64,000 nucleotides of DNA, taken from NCBI RefSeq assembly GCF_027107535.1, contig NZ_CP114283.1:7936001-8000000 (forward strand), written 5' to 3'. The stretch is from Streptomyces aurantiacus (GTDB lineage Bacteria; Actinomycetota; Actinomycetes; Streptomycetales; Streptomycetaceae). The notes beneath the pieces are model-generated. The model did not search any database. It was not told the DNA's origin and saw nothing but the letters and a program-made list of their open reading frames with translations. The stretch's first letter is position 1. Each line of letters begins with the position of its first letter. Below, piece by piece: positions 23,526 through 34,200 of this stretch. The translations under genes and the position numbers were made by a program.

Positions 23526-24950
23526 CTAGACGGCAGGCAGGCGGAGCTCGAACAGGGCTCCGCCTGTCGGCGTCTCCCGGACGGTGAGTGATCCACCGTG
23601 CCGTACGGCCACGTCACGGGCGATGGCGAGGCCCAGACCGGCTCCGCCCTCGTCGCGGGTCCGCGCCTCGTCGAGCCGTACGAACCGCTCGAAGATCCGC
23701 TCGCGCTCGGCGGCGGGCACCCCCGCTCCGTCGTCGCCGACCTCGACGACCGCATGCTTCCCCGCGCGCCGCACGGTCACGGCGACCGACGACCGCGTGT
23801 GCCGCTGCGCGTTGTCCAGCAGGTTGCCCAGCACCCTCGCCAACTGCCGGCGGGAACCGGCCACTTCGACCGGCTCCGCGGTCACGGACGCGACGATCCG
23901 GTCCCCGCTCCGCTGCGCCGTCTCCTGTCCGACGAGCGCCGCCAGGTCGAAGCGCGCGTCCGCCGGCCGCTCCCCCGCGTCGAGCCGGGCGAGCAGCAGC
24001 AGGTCGGCGGCGAGCCGCTGCAGTCGCACGGTGTCCTCGACGGCGCCCTCGACGTCGAGCAACTCCGGATGCGCGGCGCCCACTTCGAGCTGGGTGCGCA
24101 GCGAGGCGATGGGGCTGCGCAGCTCGTGCGAGGCGTCGGCGACGAACGCGCGCTGGCGCTCCACCGAGGTCTCCAGGGCCGCGAGCGTCTCGTTCGTCGT
24201 CCGGGCGAGGCGGGCGATCTCGTCGTGGGTGGCGGGCTCGGGGACGCGCCGCGAGAGGTCCTCGGAAGCCGTGATGGCGGCCATCTCGGCACGGATCCCC
24301 TCCACGGGGCGCAGGGCCCGCCTGGTGACGAGGTACGTCATCCCGCCGACCGTCACCAGCAGCAGGGGCAGGCCGATCAGCATGGCCGTCAGCGCCGTGC
24401 CGACGGCGTTGTGTTCGGTGGAGAGCGGAGCGCCCGCGTAGACGGTGAGCGGGACACCGCCCTTCGTGACCACGTCGACCCCGGCGAACCGGTAGTCGTC
24501 CTTCTCCCCCTCGACGGTCGCGGTGCCCTCGCCGTACCAGGTCTCGTCGGCGATGTCGCCGGCGCCGAGGGGGTCCTCCTCGTCCGCCACCCCTTCGTCC
24601 GTGTCACCGGCGTCGTCGTTGGCGATGGAGTTCAGCCGGTCCGAGGCGCTGGCGCTCAGGCTCATGTCCTCGACGTCCTCGGCGACGGCGACGGGCTTCC
24701 CCTTCCGGTCCAGTACCTCGACGGGGTTCTCGTCGCCGTCCGGCAGGTCGAGGTCGTTGTACGCGAACCCGTTCGACAGCGCCGAGGCGGCGTTGCGGGC
24801 CACCGAGTCGGCCTCGGTGTCCGCCTGGTCGATGAGGCTGGACCGCAGCGCGAGCAGCACGGCGGCGCCCGCGGCGACCAGGGCCACGGCGACGACGAGG
24901 GTCGCGGCGAGGGTGGCCCGGGCCCGTACCGACCTCATGCGGCGCCTCAT
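23526..24950 (-). CDS. sensor histidine kinase of an OmpR-type two-component system
   Basis: 474-residue membrane kinase. TM1 at residues ~13-37, an extracytoplasmic sensor of ~145 residues rich in Asp/Glu (residues 65-150), TM2 at ~183-208, HAMP (RRALRPVEGIRAEMAAI), DHp with H275 in ADASHELRSP, and a catalytic HATPase domain (N-box NLLDNAQRHT, VGDDGAGVP, GGAGLGLAI). The ATG at 24950 overlaps the regulator stop in an ATGA. The acidic sensor suggests detection of a cation or cationic compound, which is inference. Confidence 0.93.
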   Translation of the reverse strand: MRRRMRSVRARATLAATLVVAVALVAAGAAVLLALRSSLIDQADTEADSVARNAASALSNGFAYNDLDLPDGDENPVEVLDRKGKPVAVAEDVEDMSLSASASDRLNSIANDDAGDTDEGVADEEDPLGAGDIADETWYGEGTATVEGEKDDYRFAGVDVVTKGGVPLTVYAGAPLSTEHNAVGTALTAMLIGLPLLLVTVGGMTYLVTRRALRPVEGIRAEMAAITASEDLSRRVPEPATHDEIARLARTTNETLAALETSVERQRAFVADASHELRSPIASLRTQLEVGAAHPELLDVEGAVEDTVRLQRLAADLLLLARLDAGERPADARFDLAALVGQETAQRSGDRIVASVTAEPVEVAGSRRQLARVLGNLLDNAQRHTRSSVAVTVRRAGKHAVVEVGDDGAGVPAAERERIFERFVRLDEARTRDEGGAGLGLAIARDVAVRHGGSLTVRETPTGGALFELRLPAV

Positions 24951-25615
24951 GTCCGTGCCTCCAGTCTGTATCCGGCCCCGCGTACGGTCTTGATGAGCGC
25001 GGGGCCCAGCTTGCGGCGCAGCGTGCTGATGTAGACCTCGACGATGTTCGGGTCTCCGTCGTACGCGAAGTCCCAGACGTGCTCCAGGATGTCGGCCTTC
25101 GACACGACGTCCCCGGGCCGCACGACGAGCTGCTCCAGCACGGAGAACTCCTTGGTGGTCAGGGTGATCTCGTCGTCCGCGAGGAACACGCGCCGGGCGG
25201 CGGTGTCGACCCTCAGGTTCCCGACCTCGTGCACGGGCGAGGCACCGCCCGACGGGCCGCGCCTGCGCAGCAGCGCCTTCACCCGGGCGACGAGGACGAC
25301 GTACGAGAACGGCTTGGTCAGATAGTCGTCGGCGCCCGTGTCGAGACCCTCGGCCTCGTCGTACTCGCCGTCCTTGGCGGTGAGCATCAGAATCGGCACG
25401 TCGTGTCCTGCGGCGCGCAGGGCGCCGCACACCCGGTAGCCGTTCATGCCGGGGAGCATGATGTCGAGGATCACGAGGTCGTACGTCCCCTCGCTCGCCC
25501 GGTGCAGGCCCTCCAGGCCGTCGTGGGCGACGTCCACGGCATAGCCCTCGGCCGTCAGCCCCTTGGCCAGCGACACCGCGAGCCGCTTCTCATCTTCCAC
25601 GATCAACAGGCGCAT
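24947..25615 (-). CDS. OmpR/PhoB-family response regulator
   Basis: 222 residues: receiver domain with phosphoacceptor D51 (VILDIMLPG), the conserved Thr at LTAKDG, and K101 (YLTKPFSY), then a winged-helix trans_reg_C domain (ITLTTKEFSVLEQLV, NIVEVYISTLRRKLG, RGAGYRLEA). Start ATG 25615 (MRLLIVEDEK) is the family start; upstream codons are not part of the receiver fold. Three phased CTTCAG repeats 34-60 bp upstream are probable autoregulatory sites. Divergent from the PepSY gene. Confidence 0.94.
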   Translation of the reverse strand: MRLLIVEDEKRLAVSLAKGLTAEGYAVDVAHDGLEGLHRASEGTYDLVILDIMLPGMNGYRVCGALRAAGHDVPILMLTAKDGEYDEAEGLDTGADDYLTKPFSYVVLVARVKALLRRRGPSGGASPVHEVGNLRVDTAARRVFLADDEITLTTKEFSVLEQLVVRPGDVVSKADILEHVWDFAYDGDPNIVEVYISTLRRKLGPALIKTVRGAGYRLEART

Positions 25616-25638
25616 GCGCCCAGCTTGGCAAACCGAAC

Positions 25639-25675
25639 CTGAAGACACCTTCAGGGGGCTTCAGGTCCGCTTCAG
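25639..25675. promoter_or_regulatory. phased CTTCAG repeats, probable response-regulator box
   Basis: CTGAAG at 25639-25644 is followed by CTTCAG at 25649-25654, 25659-25664 and 25670-25675, spaced 10, 10 and 11 bp, that is one helical turn each. This is the typical layout of OmpR/PhoB-family binding sites, lying between the regulator gene and the divergent PepSY gene. Confidence 0.65.
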
Positions 25676-25751
25676 CGTCGGTCGTCCAGATTGGTTCCTG
25701 TCGACAGCAGAGAGGCACACAAGCCAGCTGCAACCGGCGACACCACCCGTT

Positions 25752-25767
25752 ACTGGTTGCAACCAGT
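25752..25767. promoter_or_regulatory. 16-bp palindrome before PepSY gene
   Basis: ACTGGTTGCAACCAGT is a perfect palindrome 19 bp upstream of the PepSY start, just before its GGAGG. It could be an operator or an mRNA hairpin near the ribosome-binding site. Confidence 0.45.
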
Positions 25768-25786
25768 CGCATTCTGGAGGAATCCC

Positions 25787-26515
25787 ATGAAGCGCAACAT
25801 CGTCATCGCCACCATCGCGGCAGCGGCCCTGATCGGCGGCGGCACCGCGACCGCCATCGCGGTCTCGGGTGACGAGGAGGCGCCGGCGAAGAAGTCCAGC
25901 GTGCAGGCGTCGAACGACGACACCGGCCGCGACGACGACGCCCAGACGGACGACGCGGACGACAACGACGCGGACGACAGGGCCGAGGACAAGGCCGACG
26001 CGGCGCAGGACAAGGCCGCGAAGGACAACGGCGAGGACGCCGAGGACCGGGCCGAGAACGCCGGCGACGCCAAGGCCGCGCAGGTCACGGCCGCCGACGC
26101 GATCAAGGCGGCGCTGAAGGACACGAAGGGTACGGCGGTCTCGGCCGACCTGGACGACGAGGGCACCAAGCACGTGTGGGACGTCGACATCCTCACCAAC
26201 GGTGGTGCCTGGCACAGCGTCCAGATCGACCCCGCCACCGGCAAGGTCATCGGCTCCCACACCGACCGGGACGACGACGGTGACGACGCCGCCGAGACCG
26301 CGCAGATCCGTGCCGCTCTGAAGGGCAGCTCCGTGACGGCCGCCGAGGCCGCGGAGGCCGGCGCCGCCAAGGGCACGGTCACCTCCGTCGACCTCGACGA
26401 GGAGAGCAGGGACAAGGCCTGGGAGGTCGACACCACCTCCGCGAACGGCACCGGCAGTGACTGGAGGGTCGCCCCCGACTCCGGCAAGATCACGGCGGAC
26501 CGCTCGAACGACTGA
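25787..26515 (+). CDS. exported PepSY-domain protein
   Basis: 242 residues, ATG 25787 with GGAGG 6 nt upstream. Signal or anchor at residues 5-27 (IVIATIAAAALIGGGTATAIAV), then a ~65-residue Asp/Lys/Ala/Glu-rich linker, then two PepSY units at about residues 103-165 (AIKAALKDTKGTAVSADLDDEGTKHVWDVDI with DPATGKVIG) and 172-242 (QIRAALKGSSVTAAEA with SGKITAD). PepSY proteins are thought to modulate extracytoplasmic peptidases or signal sensing. It is divergent from the OmpR-type system, a pairing often seen with kinases sensing envelope stress. Confidence 0.87.
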   Translation: MKRNIVIATIAAAALIGGGTATAIAVSGDEEAPAKKSSVQASNDDTGRDDDAQTDDADDNDADDRAEDKADAAQDKAAKDNGEDAEDRAENAGDAKAAQVTAADAIKAALKDTKGTAVSADLDDEGTKHVWDVDILTNGGAWHSVQIDPATGKVIGSHTDRDDDGDDAAETAQIRAALKGSSVTAAEAAEAGAAKGTVTSVDLDEESRDKAWEVDTTSANGTGSDWRVAPDSGKITADRSND

Positions 26516-26539
26516 CGTTTCCTCCCCTCCCCCTCAGGC

Positions 26540-26563
26540 AAGGGCACCCGGTTCCGGGTGCCC

Positions 26564-26565
<2 letters not shown>
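26540..26565. terminator. hairpin between PepSY and MFS genes
   Basis: AAGGGCACCC (26540-26549) pairs perfectly with GGGTGCCCTT (26556-26565), 6-nt loop. It lies 24 nt after the PepSY stop and overlaps the last 2 bases of the convergent MFS gene, so it can serve both. Confidence 0.75.
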
Positions 26566-27871
<1,306 letters not shown>

Positions 27872-28169
27872 GCGAAGAGTTCCTCAGGAAGGGGGCGCCT
27901 CGTCGGGCGCCCTGGCTACGGGGACGCCTGTGGGCCGCGGCGGTCGCGCCTGCTGCGCTGCCCGTCGCGGGCCGGGGCGGGCCCTATGCCAAGAGGAGGA
28001 ACACGCGGATCAAGGTATCAGCGGCCCGTGCGGCCGACCAGGCCGCTGAGCCGGGAAGCAGCCCCTGCCGGCGTCCGCGGCGCGGGGGGTTCGGGGCCGG
28101 GGCCCCGAGGAAGTGACGGGTACGGGTGACGGCGGTGGAGGCCTGGCAGAGGGCGGGGAGACGCGGGGC
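27872..28169. other. 298-bp spacer between MFS and meaB genes
   Basis: No gene seen. A GGCC-rich hairpin at 28091-28108 (TCGGGGCC/GGCCCCGA) lies about 60 nt after the meaB stop (-) and may terminate it. The MFS promoter should be near 27900-27990, but no clear -10/-35 is evident. Confidence 0.5.
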
Positions 28170-29126
28170 TCAGCCCTCCGTCAGGCCCTCCACCAGGGAG
28201 TCCGCCGCCCGGTAGGGGTCCAGCTCGCCGGCGACGATCCGCTCGGCGAGGGCGCTCAGCCGACGGTCCCCGTGCAGATCGCCGATGCGCTCGCGGAGCG
28301 CGGTGACCGCGATGGCCTCGACCTCGCCCGAGGCCCTCGCGAGCCGCCGCTCCGCGAGCACGCCCCGCTCCTCCATCCACGCCCGGTGCTTCTCCAGTGC
28401 CTCGACGACCTCGTCGATGCCCTCTCCGCGCGCGGCCACCGTCTTCACGATGGGCGGCCGCCAGTCCCCCGGCCCGCGGGACTCGCCGAGCCCCAGCATG
28501 TGGTTCAGCTCGCGGGCGGTCGCGTCGGCCCCGTCCCGGTCGGCCTTGTTGACCACGTACACGTCCCCGATCTCCAGGATTCCGGCCTTGGCCGCCTGGA
28601 TCCCGTCGCCCATCCCGGGCGCGAGCAGCACCACGCAGGTGTCGGCCTGCGAGGCGATCTCGACCTCGGACTGGCCGACCCCCACGGTCTCGACGAGCAC
28701 CACGTCGCACCCGGCCGCGTCCAGCACCCGGATGGCCTGGGGCGCGGCCCAGGCGAGGCCGCCGAGGTGCCCGCGCGTGGCCATCGAGCGGATGTAGACA
28801 CCCGGGTCGGACGCGTGGTCGGACATCCGCACGCGGTCGCCGAGCAGCGCCCCGCCGGAGAACGGCGACGACGGGTCGACGGCGAGGACGCCGACCCGCT
28901 TTCCCTGCCGCCGGTAGGCGCTCACGAGGGCCGACGTGGACGTCGACTTGCCGACACCGGGTGATCCCGTGAGTCCGACGACGTACGCGTTGCCCGTGAG
29001 CGGGGCCAGCGCGGCCATGACCTCACGCAGCTGCGGGGACGCCCCCTCCACCAGGGAGATCAGCCGGGCCACGGCCCGTGGCCTGCCTTCCCTGGCCGCG
29101 GCCACCAGCGAGGCGACGTCCTGCAT
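28170..29126 (-). CDS. meaB: MeaB-type GTPase chaperone of B12-dependent mutases
   Basis: Cytoplasmic G3E GTPase that loads and protects adenosylcobalamin in methylmalonyl-CoA or isobutyryl-CoA mutase. 318 residues from ATG 29126 (GGAG 5 nt upstream; GTG 29129 or 29141 possible). Motifs: Walker A GLTGSPGVGKST, switch region DPSSPFSGGALLGDRVRM, VETVGVGQSEVEI, and VVNKADRDGA (NKxD). A C-terminal dimerisation arm follows. Downstream of thiolase in the same direction, with a 5-copy 8-bp repeat just before its start. Likely clients here are IcmA and the MCM coded elsewhere. Confidence 0.93.
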   Translation of the reverse strand: MQDVASLVAAAREGRPRAVARLISLVEGASPQLREVMAALAPLTGNAYVVGLTGSPGVGKSTSTSALVSAYRRQGKRVGVLAVDPSSPFSGGALLGDRVRMSDHASDPGVYIRSMATRGHLGGLAWAAPQAIRVLDAAGCDVVLVETVGVGQSEVEIASQADTCVVLLAPGMGDGIQAAKAGILEIGDVYVVNKADRDGADATARELNHMLGLGESRGPGDWRPPIVKTVAARGEGIDEVVEALEKHRAWMEERGVLAERRLARASGEVEAIAVTALRERIGDLHGDRRLSALAERIVAGELDPYRAADSLVEGLTEG

Positions 29127-29143
29127 CACAGCTCCGTTCACTT

Positions 29144-29183
29144 GGTCACTCGGTCACGGGGTCGTCCGGTCACCGGGTCACCG
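29144..29183. repeat. five tandem 8-bp units (GGTCACNN) before meaB
   Basis: GGTCACTC, GGTCACGG, GGTCGTCC, GGTCACCG and GGTCACCG follow one another without gaps, in the 87-bp space between the thiolase stop and meaB start. Could be a replication-slippage repeat or a multi-site protein target. Confidence 0.7.
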
Positions 29184-29213
29184 GGGGCGGCACACACGGT
29201 CAGGGAACGCGTG

Positions 29214-30416
29214 TCAGCCCTTGGGTACCCGCACGATCAGCGCGTCACCCTGCCCGCCGCCACCGCACAGCGACGCCGCGCCCACGCCACCGCCGCGCCG
29301 CTTCAGCTCCAGGGCGAGGTGCAGGACGAGCCGGGCGCCGGACATGCCGATCGGGTGGCCGAGGGCGATGGCGCCGCCGTTGACGTTCACCTTTTCCGTG
29401 GACACCCCGAGATCCTTCATTGACTGGACCGCGACGGCGGCGAAGGCCTCGTTGATCTCGATCAGATCAAGATCCCCGACGCTCAGGCCCTCCTTCTTCA
29501 GCGCGTGCTCGATCGCGTTCGACGGCTGCGACTGCAGGGAGTTGTCGGGTCCGGCGACGTTTCCGTGGGCGCCGATCTCCGCGATCCACTCGAGGCCGAG
29601 CTCCTGCGCCTTGGCCTTGCTCATGACGACCACGGCGGCCGCCCCGTCGGAGATCTGCGAGGCCGAGCCGGCCGTGATCGTCCCGTCCTTCGCGAAGGCG
29701 GGCCGCAGCCTGCCGAGCGACTCGGCGGTCGTCTCCCCGCGGATGCCCTCGTCCTTGCTGAAGACGACGGGCTCGCCCTTGCGCTGCGGGACGTCGACCG
29801 GTGTGATCTCCGCCTCGAAGACGCCGTTCCTCTGCGCGGCGGCGGCCCGCTGGTGCGAGAGGGCGGAGAACTCGTCCTGCTCGGGCCGCAGGATGCCGAG
29901 GCGCGTGTTGTGCTTCTCGGTCGACTCGCCCATGGCGATGTTCTCGAACGCGTCGGTCAGCCCGTCGTACGCCATCGCGTCGAGCATCTCGATCGCGCCG
30001 TACTTGAAGCCCTCGCGGGACTTCGGCAGCAGGTGGGGGGCGTTGGTCATGGACTCCTGCCCGCCGGCGACCACGACGTCGAACTCACCCGCGCGGATGA
30101 GCTGGTCGGCGAGCGCGATCGCGTCGAGGCCCGAGAGACACACCTTGTTGATCGTGAGCGCGGGCACGCTCATCGGGATGCCCGCCTTGACCGCGGCCTG
30201 GCGCGCCGGGATCTGCCCCGCGCCGGCCTGGAGCACCTGGCCCATGATCACGTACTGCACCTGGTCGCCACCGATTCCCGCACGGTCGAGGGCGGCCTTG
30301 ATCGCGAATCCACCGAGGTCGGCTCCCGAGAAGGACTTCAGAGAGCCGAGCAGCCGTCCCATCGGGGTGCGGGCACCCGCGACGATGACGGAGGTCGTGC
30401 TGTTCGTTCCGGACAT
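29214..30416 (-). CDS. acetyl-CoA C-acetyltransferase (thiolase)
   Basis: Condenses two acetyl-CoA to acetoacetyl-CoA or cleaves 3-ketoacyl-CoA. 400 residues from ATG 30416 ([18 protein letters not shown]). The catalytic triad is visible: Cys93 in INKVCLSG, His in [11 protein letters not shown] and Cys in [16 protein letters not shown] is also present. Lies upstream of meaB in one direction and divergent from mce. With 3-hydroxybutyryl-CoA dehydrogenase at 46875 it could feed the ethylmalonyl-CoA pathway or butyryl-CoA formation. Confidence 0.94.
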   Translation of the reverse strand: MSGTNSTTSVIVAGARTPMGRLLGSLKSFSGADLGGFAIKAALDRAGIGGDQVQYVIMGQVLQAGAGQIPARQAAVKAGIPMSVPALTINKVCLSGLDAIALADQLIRAGEFDVVVAGGQESMTNAPHLLPKSREGFKYGAIEMLDAMAYDGLTDAFENIAMGESTEKHNTRLGILRPEQDEFSALSHQRAAAAQRNGVFEAEITPVDVPQRKGEPVVFSKDEGIRGETTAESLGRLRPAFAKDGTITAGSASQISDGAAAVVVMSKAKAQELGLEWIAEIGAHGNVAGPDNSLQSQPSNAIEHALKKEGLSVGDLDLIEINEAFAAVAVQSMKDLGVSTEKVNVNGGAIALGHPIGMSGARLVLHLALELKRRGGGVGAASLCGGGGQGDALIVRVPKG

Positions 30417-30563
30417 GAGGAGCGATCCCCTTCCAGCTTGCACAGCTGAGGAGTGAACGAGGGTTTACTCAGAATGTACTGAGCGGTACGCCACCCGTCA
30501 TCCGCCGCGAAGTGTGATCGCGCGCACGTTGCGTAACCGTCCCCGGAGCGCTGCACTGACACC

Positions 30564-31004
30564 ATGCTGACGCGAATCGACCACATCGGGATCGCCTGCT
30601 CCGACCTCGACGCAACCGTCGAGTTCTACCGGGCCACCTACGGCTTCGAGGTGTTCCACACCGAGGTCAACGAGGAGCAGGGCGTACGCGAGGCCATGCT
30701 CAAGATCAACGAGACGTCCGACGGCGGCGCCTCCTACCTCCAGCTCCTGGAGCCCACCCGCGAGGACTCCGCCGTCGGGAAGTGGCTGGCCAAGAACGGC
30801 GAGGGCGTGCATCACATCGCTTTCGGCACGGCGGACGTCGACGCCGACGCGGCCGACATCCGGGAAAAGGGCGTACGGGTGCTGTACGACGAGCCGCGCA
30901 GGGGTTCGATGGGCTCCAGGATCACCTTTCTGCACCCCAAGGATTGCCATGGCGTCCTGACAGAACTGGTCACTTCGGCACCAGTTGAGTCACCTGAGCA
31001 CTGA
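30564..31004 (+). CDS. mce: methylmalonyl-CoA epimerase
   Basis: Interconverts (2R)- and (2S)-methylmalonyl-CoA, linking propionyl-CoA carboxylation to the mutase. 146 residues of the glyoxalase/VOC fold; metal-ligand and motif regions are IDHIGIACSDLD, YLQLLEP, GVHHIAFGTADVD and ITFLHPKDCHGVLTELV. No clear ribosome-binding site; TGCACT lies 6 nt upstream, so leaderless translation is possible. The scy promoter overlaps its 3' end. Confidence 0.94.
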   Translation: MLTRIDHIGIACSDLDATVEFYRATYGFEVFHTEVNEEQGVREAMLKINETSDGGASYLQLLEPTREDSAVGKWLAKNGEGVHHIAFGTADVDADAADIREKGVRVLYDEPRRGSMGSRITFLHPKDCHGVLTELVTSAPVESPEH

Positions 31005-31030
31005 CCTCCGTATATCTGGGCCGGTAGGGT
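31001..31030 (+). promoter_or_regulatory. candidate scy promoter
   Basis: CTGACC (31001-31006) and TAGGGT (31025-31030) are spaced 18 bp, fitting an HrdB-type promoter. It overlaps the mce stop and would give scy a leader of about 200 nt, which contains a perfect 7-bp hairpin (31121-31139, GGGAGCA/TGCTCCC). Confidence 0.5.
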
Positions 31031-31235
31031 TGGGCACGGCCGTCGCCTCTTCGGGGCGGTCCGGGTCCTCATCGTCAGGATCCGAGGGCCGGGGTCCAGG
31101 TTTCGGGGGACGAGCGTCGGGGGAGCAGCCCGTGCTCCCTCGTTGATCTGACACCATTCCCCGGGGGCCCCGTCCGGCGGATGGACGGTGCTCGTTTGGA
31201 GAGACTTGCGACCAGGGGACGGATGGGACCGCGCA

Positions 31236-34200
31236 GTGCGGGGCTACGAACGCCAGGAGCGAGAGCCGGCGGCTGACGTCGACCACCTCTCTCGGTTCGA
31301 GGCCGAGATGGAACGGCTGAAGACCGAGCGGGAGAAGGCCGTCCAGCACGCCGAGGACCTCGGCTATCAGGTCGAGGTGCTGCGCGCCAAGCTGCACGAG
31401 GCGCGGCGCGCTCTGGCGACCCGGCCTGCCTACGACAGCGCCGACATCGGCTACCAGGCCGAGCAGATGCTCCGTAACGCGCAGATCCAGGCAGATCAGC
31501 TGCGCCAGGACGCCGAGCGGGAGCTGAGCCAGGCCCGCGCGCAGACGCAGCGCATCCTCCAGGAGCACGCCGAGCAGGCCGCCCGGCTCCAGGCCGAGCT
31601 GCACCAGGAGGCGGTCACCCGCCGCCAGCAGCTCGACCAGGAGCTGTCCGAGCGCCGGCAGAGCGTCGAGTCCCACGTCAACGAGAACGTGGCATGGGCC
31701 GAGCAGCTGCGGGCCCGCAGCGAGCAGCAGGCCCGTCGGCTGGTCGACGAGTCGCGCACGGAGGCCGAGCAGGCCCTGACCGCGGCCCGCGCGGAGGCCG
31801 AGCGGGTCGCCGCCGAGGCCCGCCAGCGGTTGCAGAGCGACGCCGAGCAGGCCCGCGCGGAGGCCGAGGCGCTGCTGCGCCGGGCCCGCACCGACGCGGA
31901 GCGGCTCCTGAACGCGGCGTCGACGCAGGCCCAGGAGGCCGCCGACCACGCCGAGCAGCTGCGCACCTCGACCGCGTCCGACTCGGACAACGCCCGCCGC
32001 CAGGCCGGCGAGCTGAGCCGCGCCGCCGAGCAGCGCATCCAGGAGGCCGAGGCGGCTCTGCGCGAGGCGCGGGCCGAGGCGGAGAAGGTCCTCACCGAGG
32101 CCAAGGAGGCCGCCGCCAAGGCGCTCTCCAGCGCCGAGTCGGCGAACGAGCAGCGCACCCGCACGGCCAAGGAACAGGTCGCCCGGCTGGTCAGCGAGGC
32201 CACCAAGGAGGCCGAGGCCACCAAGTCCGAGGCCGAGCAGGCCGTCGCGGACGCCCGTACCAAGGCCGAGAAGATCATCGCGGAGGCCGAGGAGAACGCC
32301 CGCAGCCTCACCGCCGAGGAGACCGCCTCCCAGCTGTCCAAGGCGGCCCGTACGGCCGAGGACGTGCTGAACAAGGCGTCCGAGGAAGCCAAGTCGACCA
32401 CCAAGGCCGCGTCCGAGGAGGCCGAGCGGATCCGCGCCGAGGCCGAGGCCGAGGCGGACCGGCTGCGCGCCGAGGCGCACGACATCGCCGAACAGCTCAA
32501 GGGCACGGCGAAGGACGACACCAAGGAGTACCGCGCCAAGACGGTCGAGCTGCAGGAGGAGGCGCGCCGGCTGCGCGGCGACGCCGAGCAGCTGCGCGCG
32601 GACGCCAACGCCGAGGGCGAGCGGATCCGCTCCGAGGCCCGGCGCGAGGCCGTCCAGCAGATCGAGGAGGCGGCCAAGACCGCCGAGGAGCTGCTCTCCA
32701 AGGCGAAGGCCGACGCGGACGAGCTGCGGTCGAACGCGACGACGGAGAGCCAGCGGGTCCGCACCGAGGCCATCGAGCGGGCGACCACACTGCGCCGCCA
32801 GGCCGAGGAGACCCTGGAGCGCACCCGCGCGGAGGCCGAGCGGCACCGGGCGGAGGCCGTCGAGCAGTCCGAGGAGATCCAGGCGGACGCCGAGCGGGCC
32901 GCCCGTGAACTGCACGAGGACACCGAGCGGGCCATAGCGGCCCGGCAGGCCGAGGCCGCCGAGGGGCTGGCCCGGCTGCACACGGAGGCGGAGGAGCGTC
33001 TCGCCTCCGCCGAGCAGGCGCTGACCGACGCGCGCGCACAGGCCGAGCGGATCCGCCGTGAGGCCGCCGAGGAGATCGACCGGCTGCGCGGCGAGGCCGC
33101 CGAGCGGATCCGTACGCTCCAGGCGCAGGCCGAGACGGAGGCCGAGCGCCTTCGCACGGAGGCCGCCGCCGACGCGTCCGCGTCACGTGCCGAGGGCGAG
33201 TCGATCGCCGTGCGGCTGCGTTCGGAGGCCGCTGCGGAGGCCGAGCGGCTGAAGTCGGAGGCACAGGACAGCGCCGACCGCGTACGGGCGGAGGCGCAGG
33301 CCGCCGCCGAGCGCCTCGCCACGGAGGCCGCGGAGGCCCTGTCCGCGGCCCAGGAGGAGGCGGCCCGGCGTCGCCGCGAGGCCGAGGAGCTTCTCGGCGC
33401 CGCGCGCCAGGAGGCCGACCAGGAGCGCGAGCGGGCGCGCGAGCAGAGCGAGGAGCTGCTGGCCTCGGCGCGCAAGCGCGTGGAGGAGGCCCAGACCGAG
33501 GCTGTTCGGCTGGTGGAGGAGGCGGACCGCCGGGCGACCGAGATGGTGTCGGCCGCCGAGCAGACCGCGCAGCAGGTGCGGGACTCCGTGGCCGGGCTGC
33601 ACGAGCAGGCCCAGGAGGAGATCACCGGCCTGCGCAGCGCCGCCGAGCACGTGGCGGAGCGCATGCGCACGGAGGCGCAGCAGGAGGCCGACCGGGTCCG
33701 CGCCGACGCGTACGCGGAGCGGGAGCGGGCGAGCGAGGACGGCAACCGGATCCGGCGCGAGGCGCAGGAGGCGTCGGAGGCCGCCAAGTCCCTCGCGGAG
33801 CGCACGGTCTCGGAGGCGATCGCCGAGTCCGAGCGGTTGCGTTCGGACGCGTCGGAGTACGTCCAGCGGGCGCGCACGGAGGCTTCGGACGCCATCGCGT
33901 CGGCCGAGCAGGACGCCTCGCGTTCCCGGGCCGACGCCCGGGAGGACGCCAACCGCATCCGGTCGGACGCGGCGACACAGGCGGACACCCTCCTCACGGA
34001 GACGACGTCCGAGGTGGAGCGGCTCATCGCGGAGACGAACCAGGAGGCGGAGCGCGTCCGCGCCGAGTCCGTGGCGAAGGCCGAGAAGCTGATCTCGGAC
34101 GCGACGGGCGACGCGGAGCGGCTGCGCGCCGAGGCGGCCGACACGGTCGGTTCCGCGCAGCAGCACGCCGAGCGGGTCCGTTCGGAGGCGCAGCGCGTCA

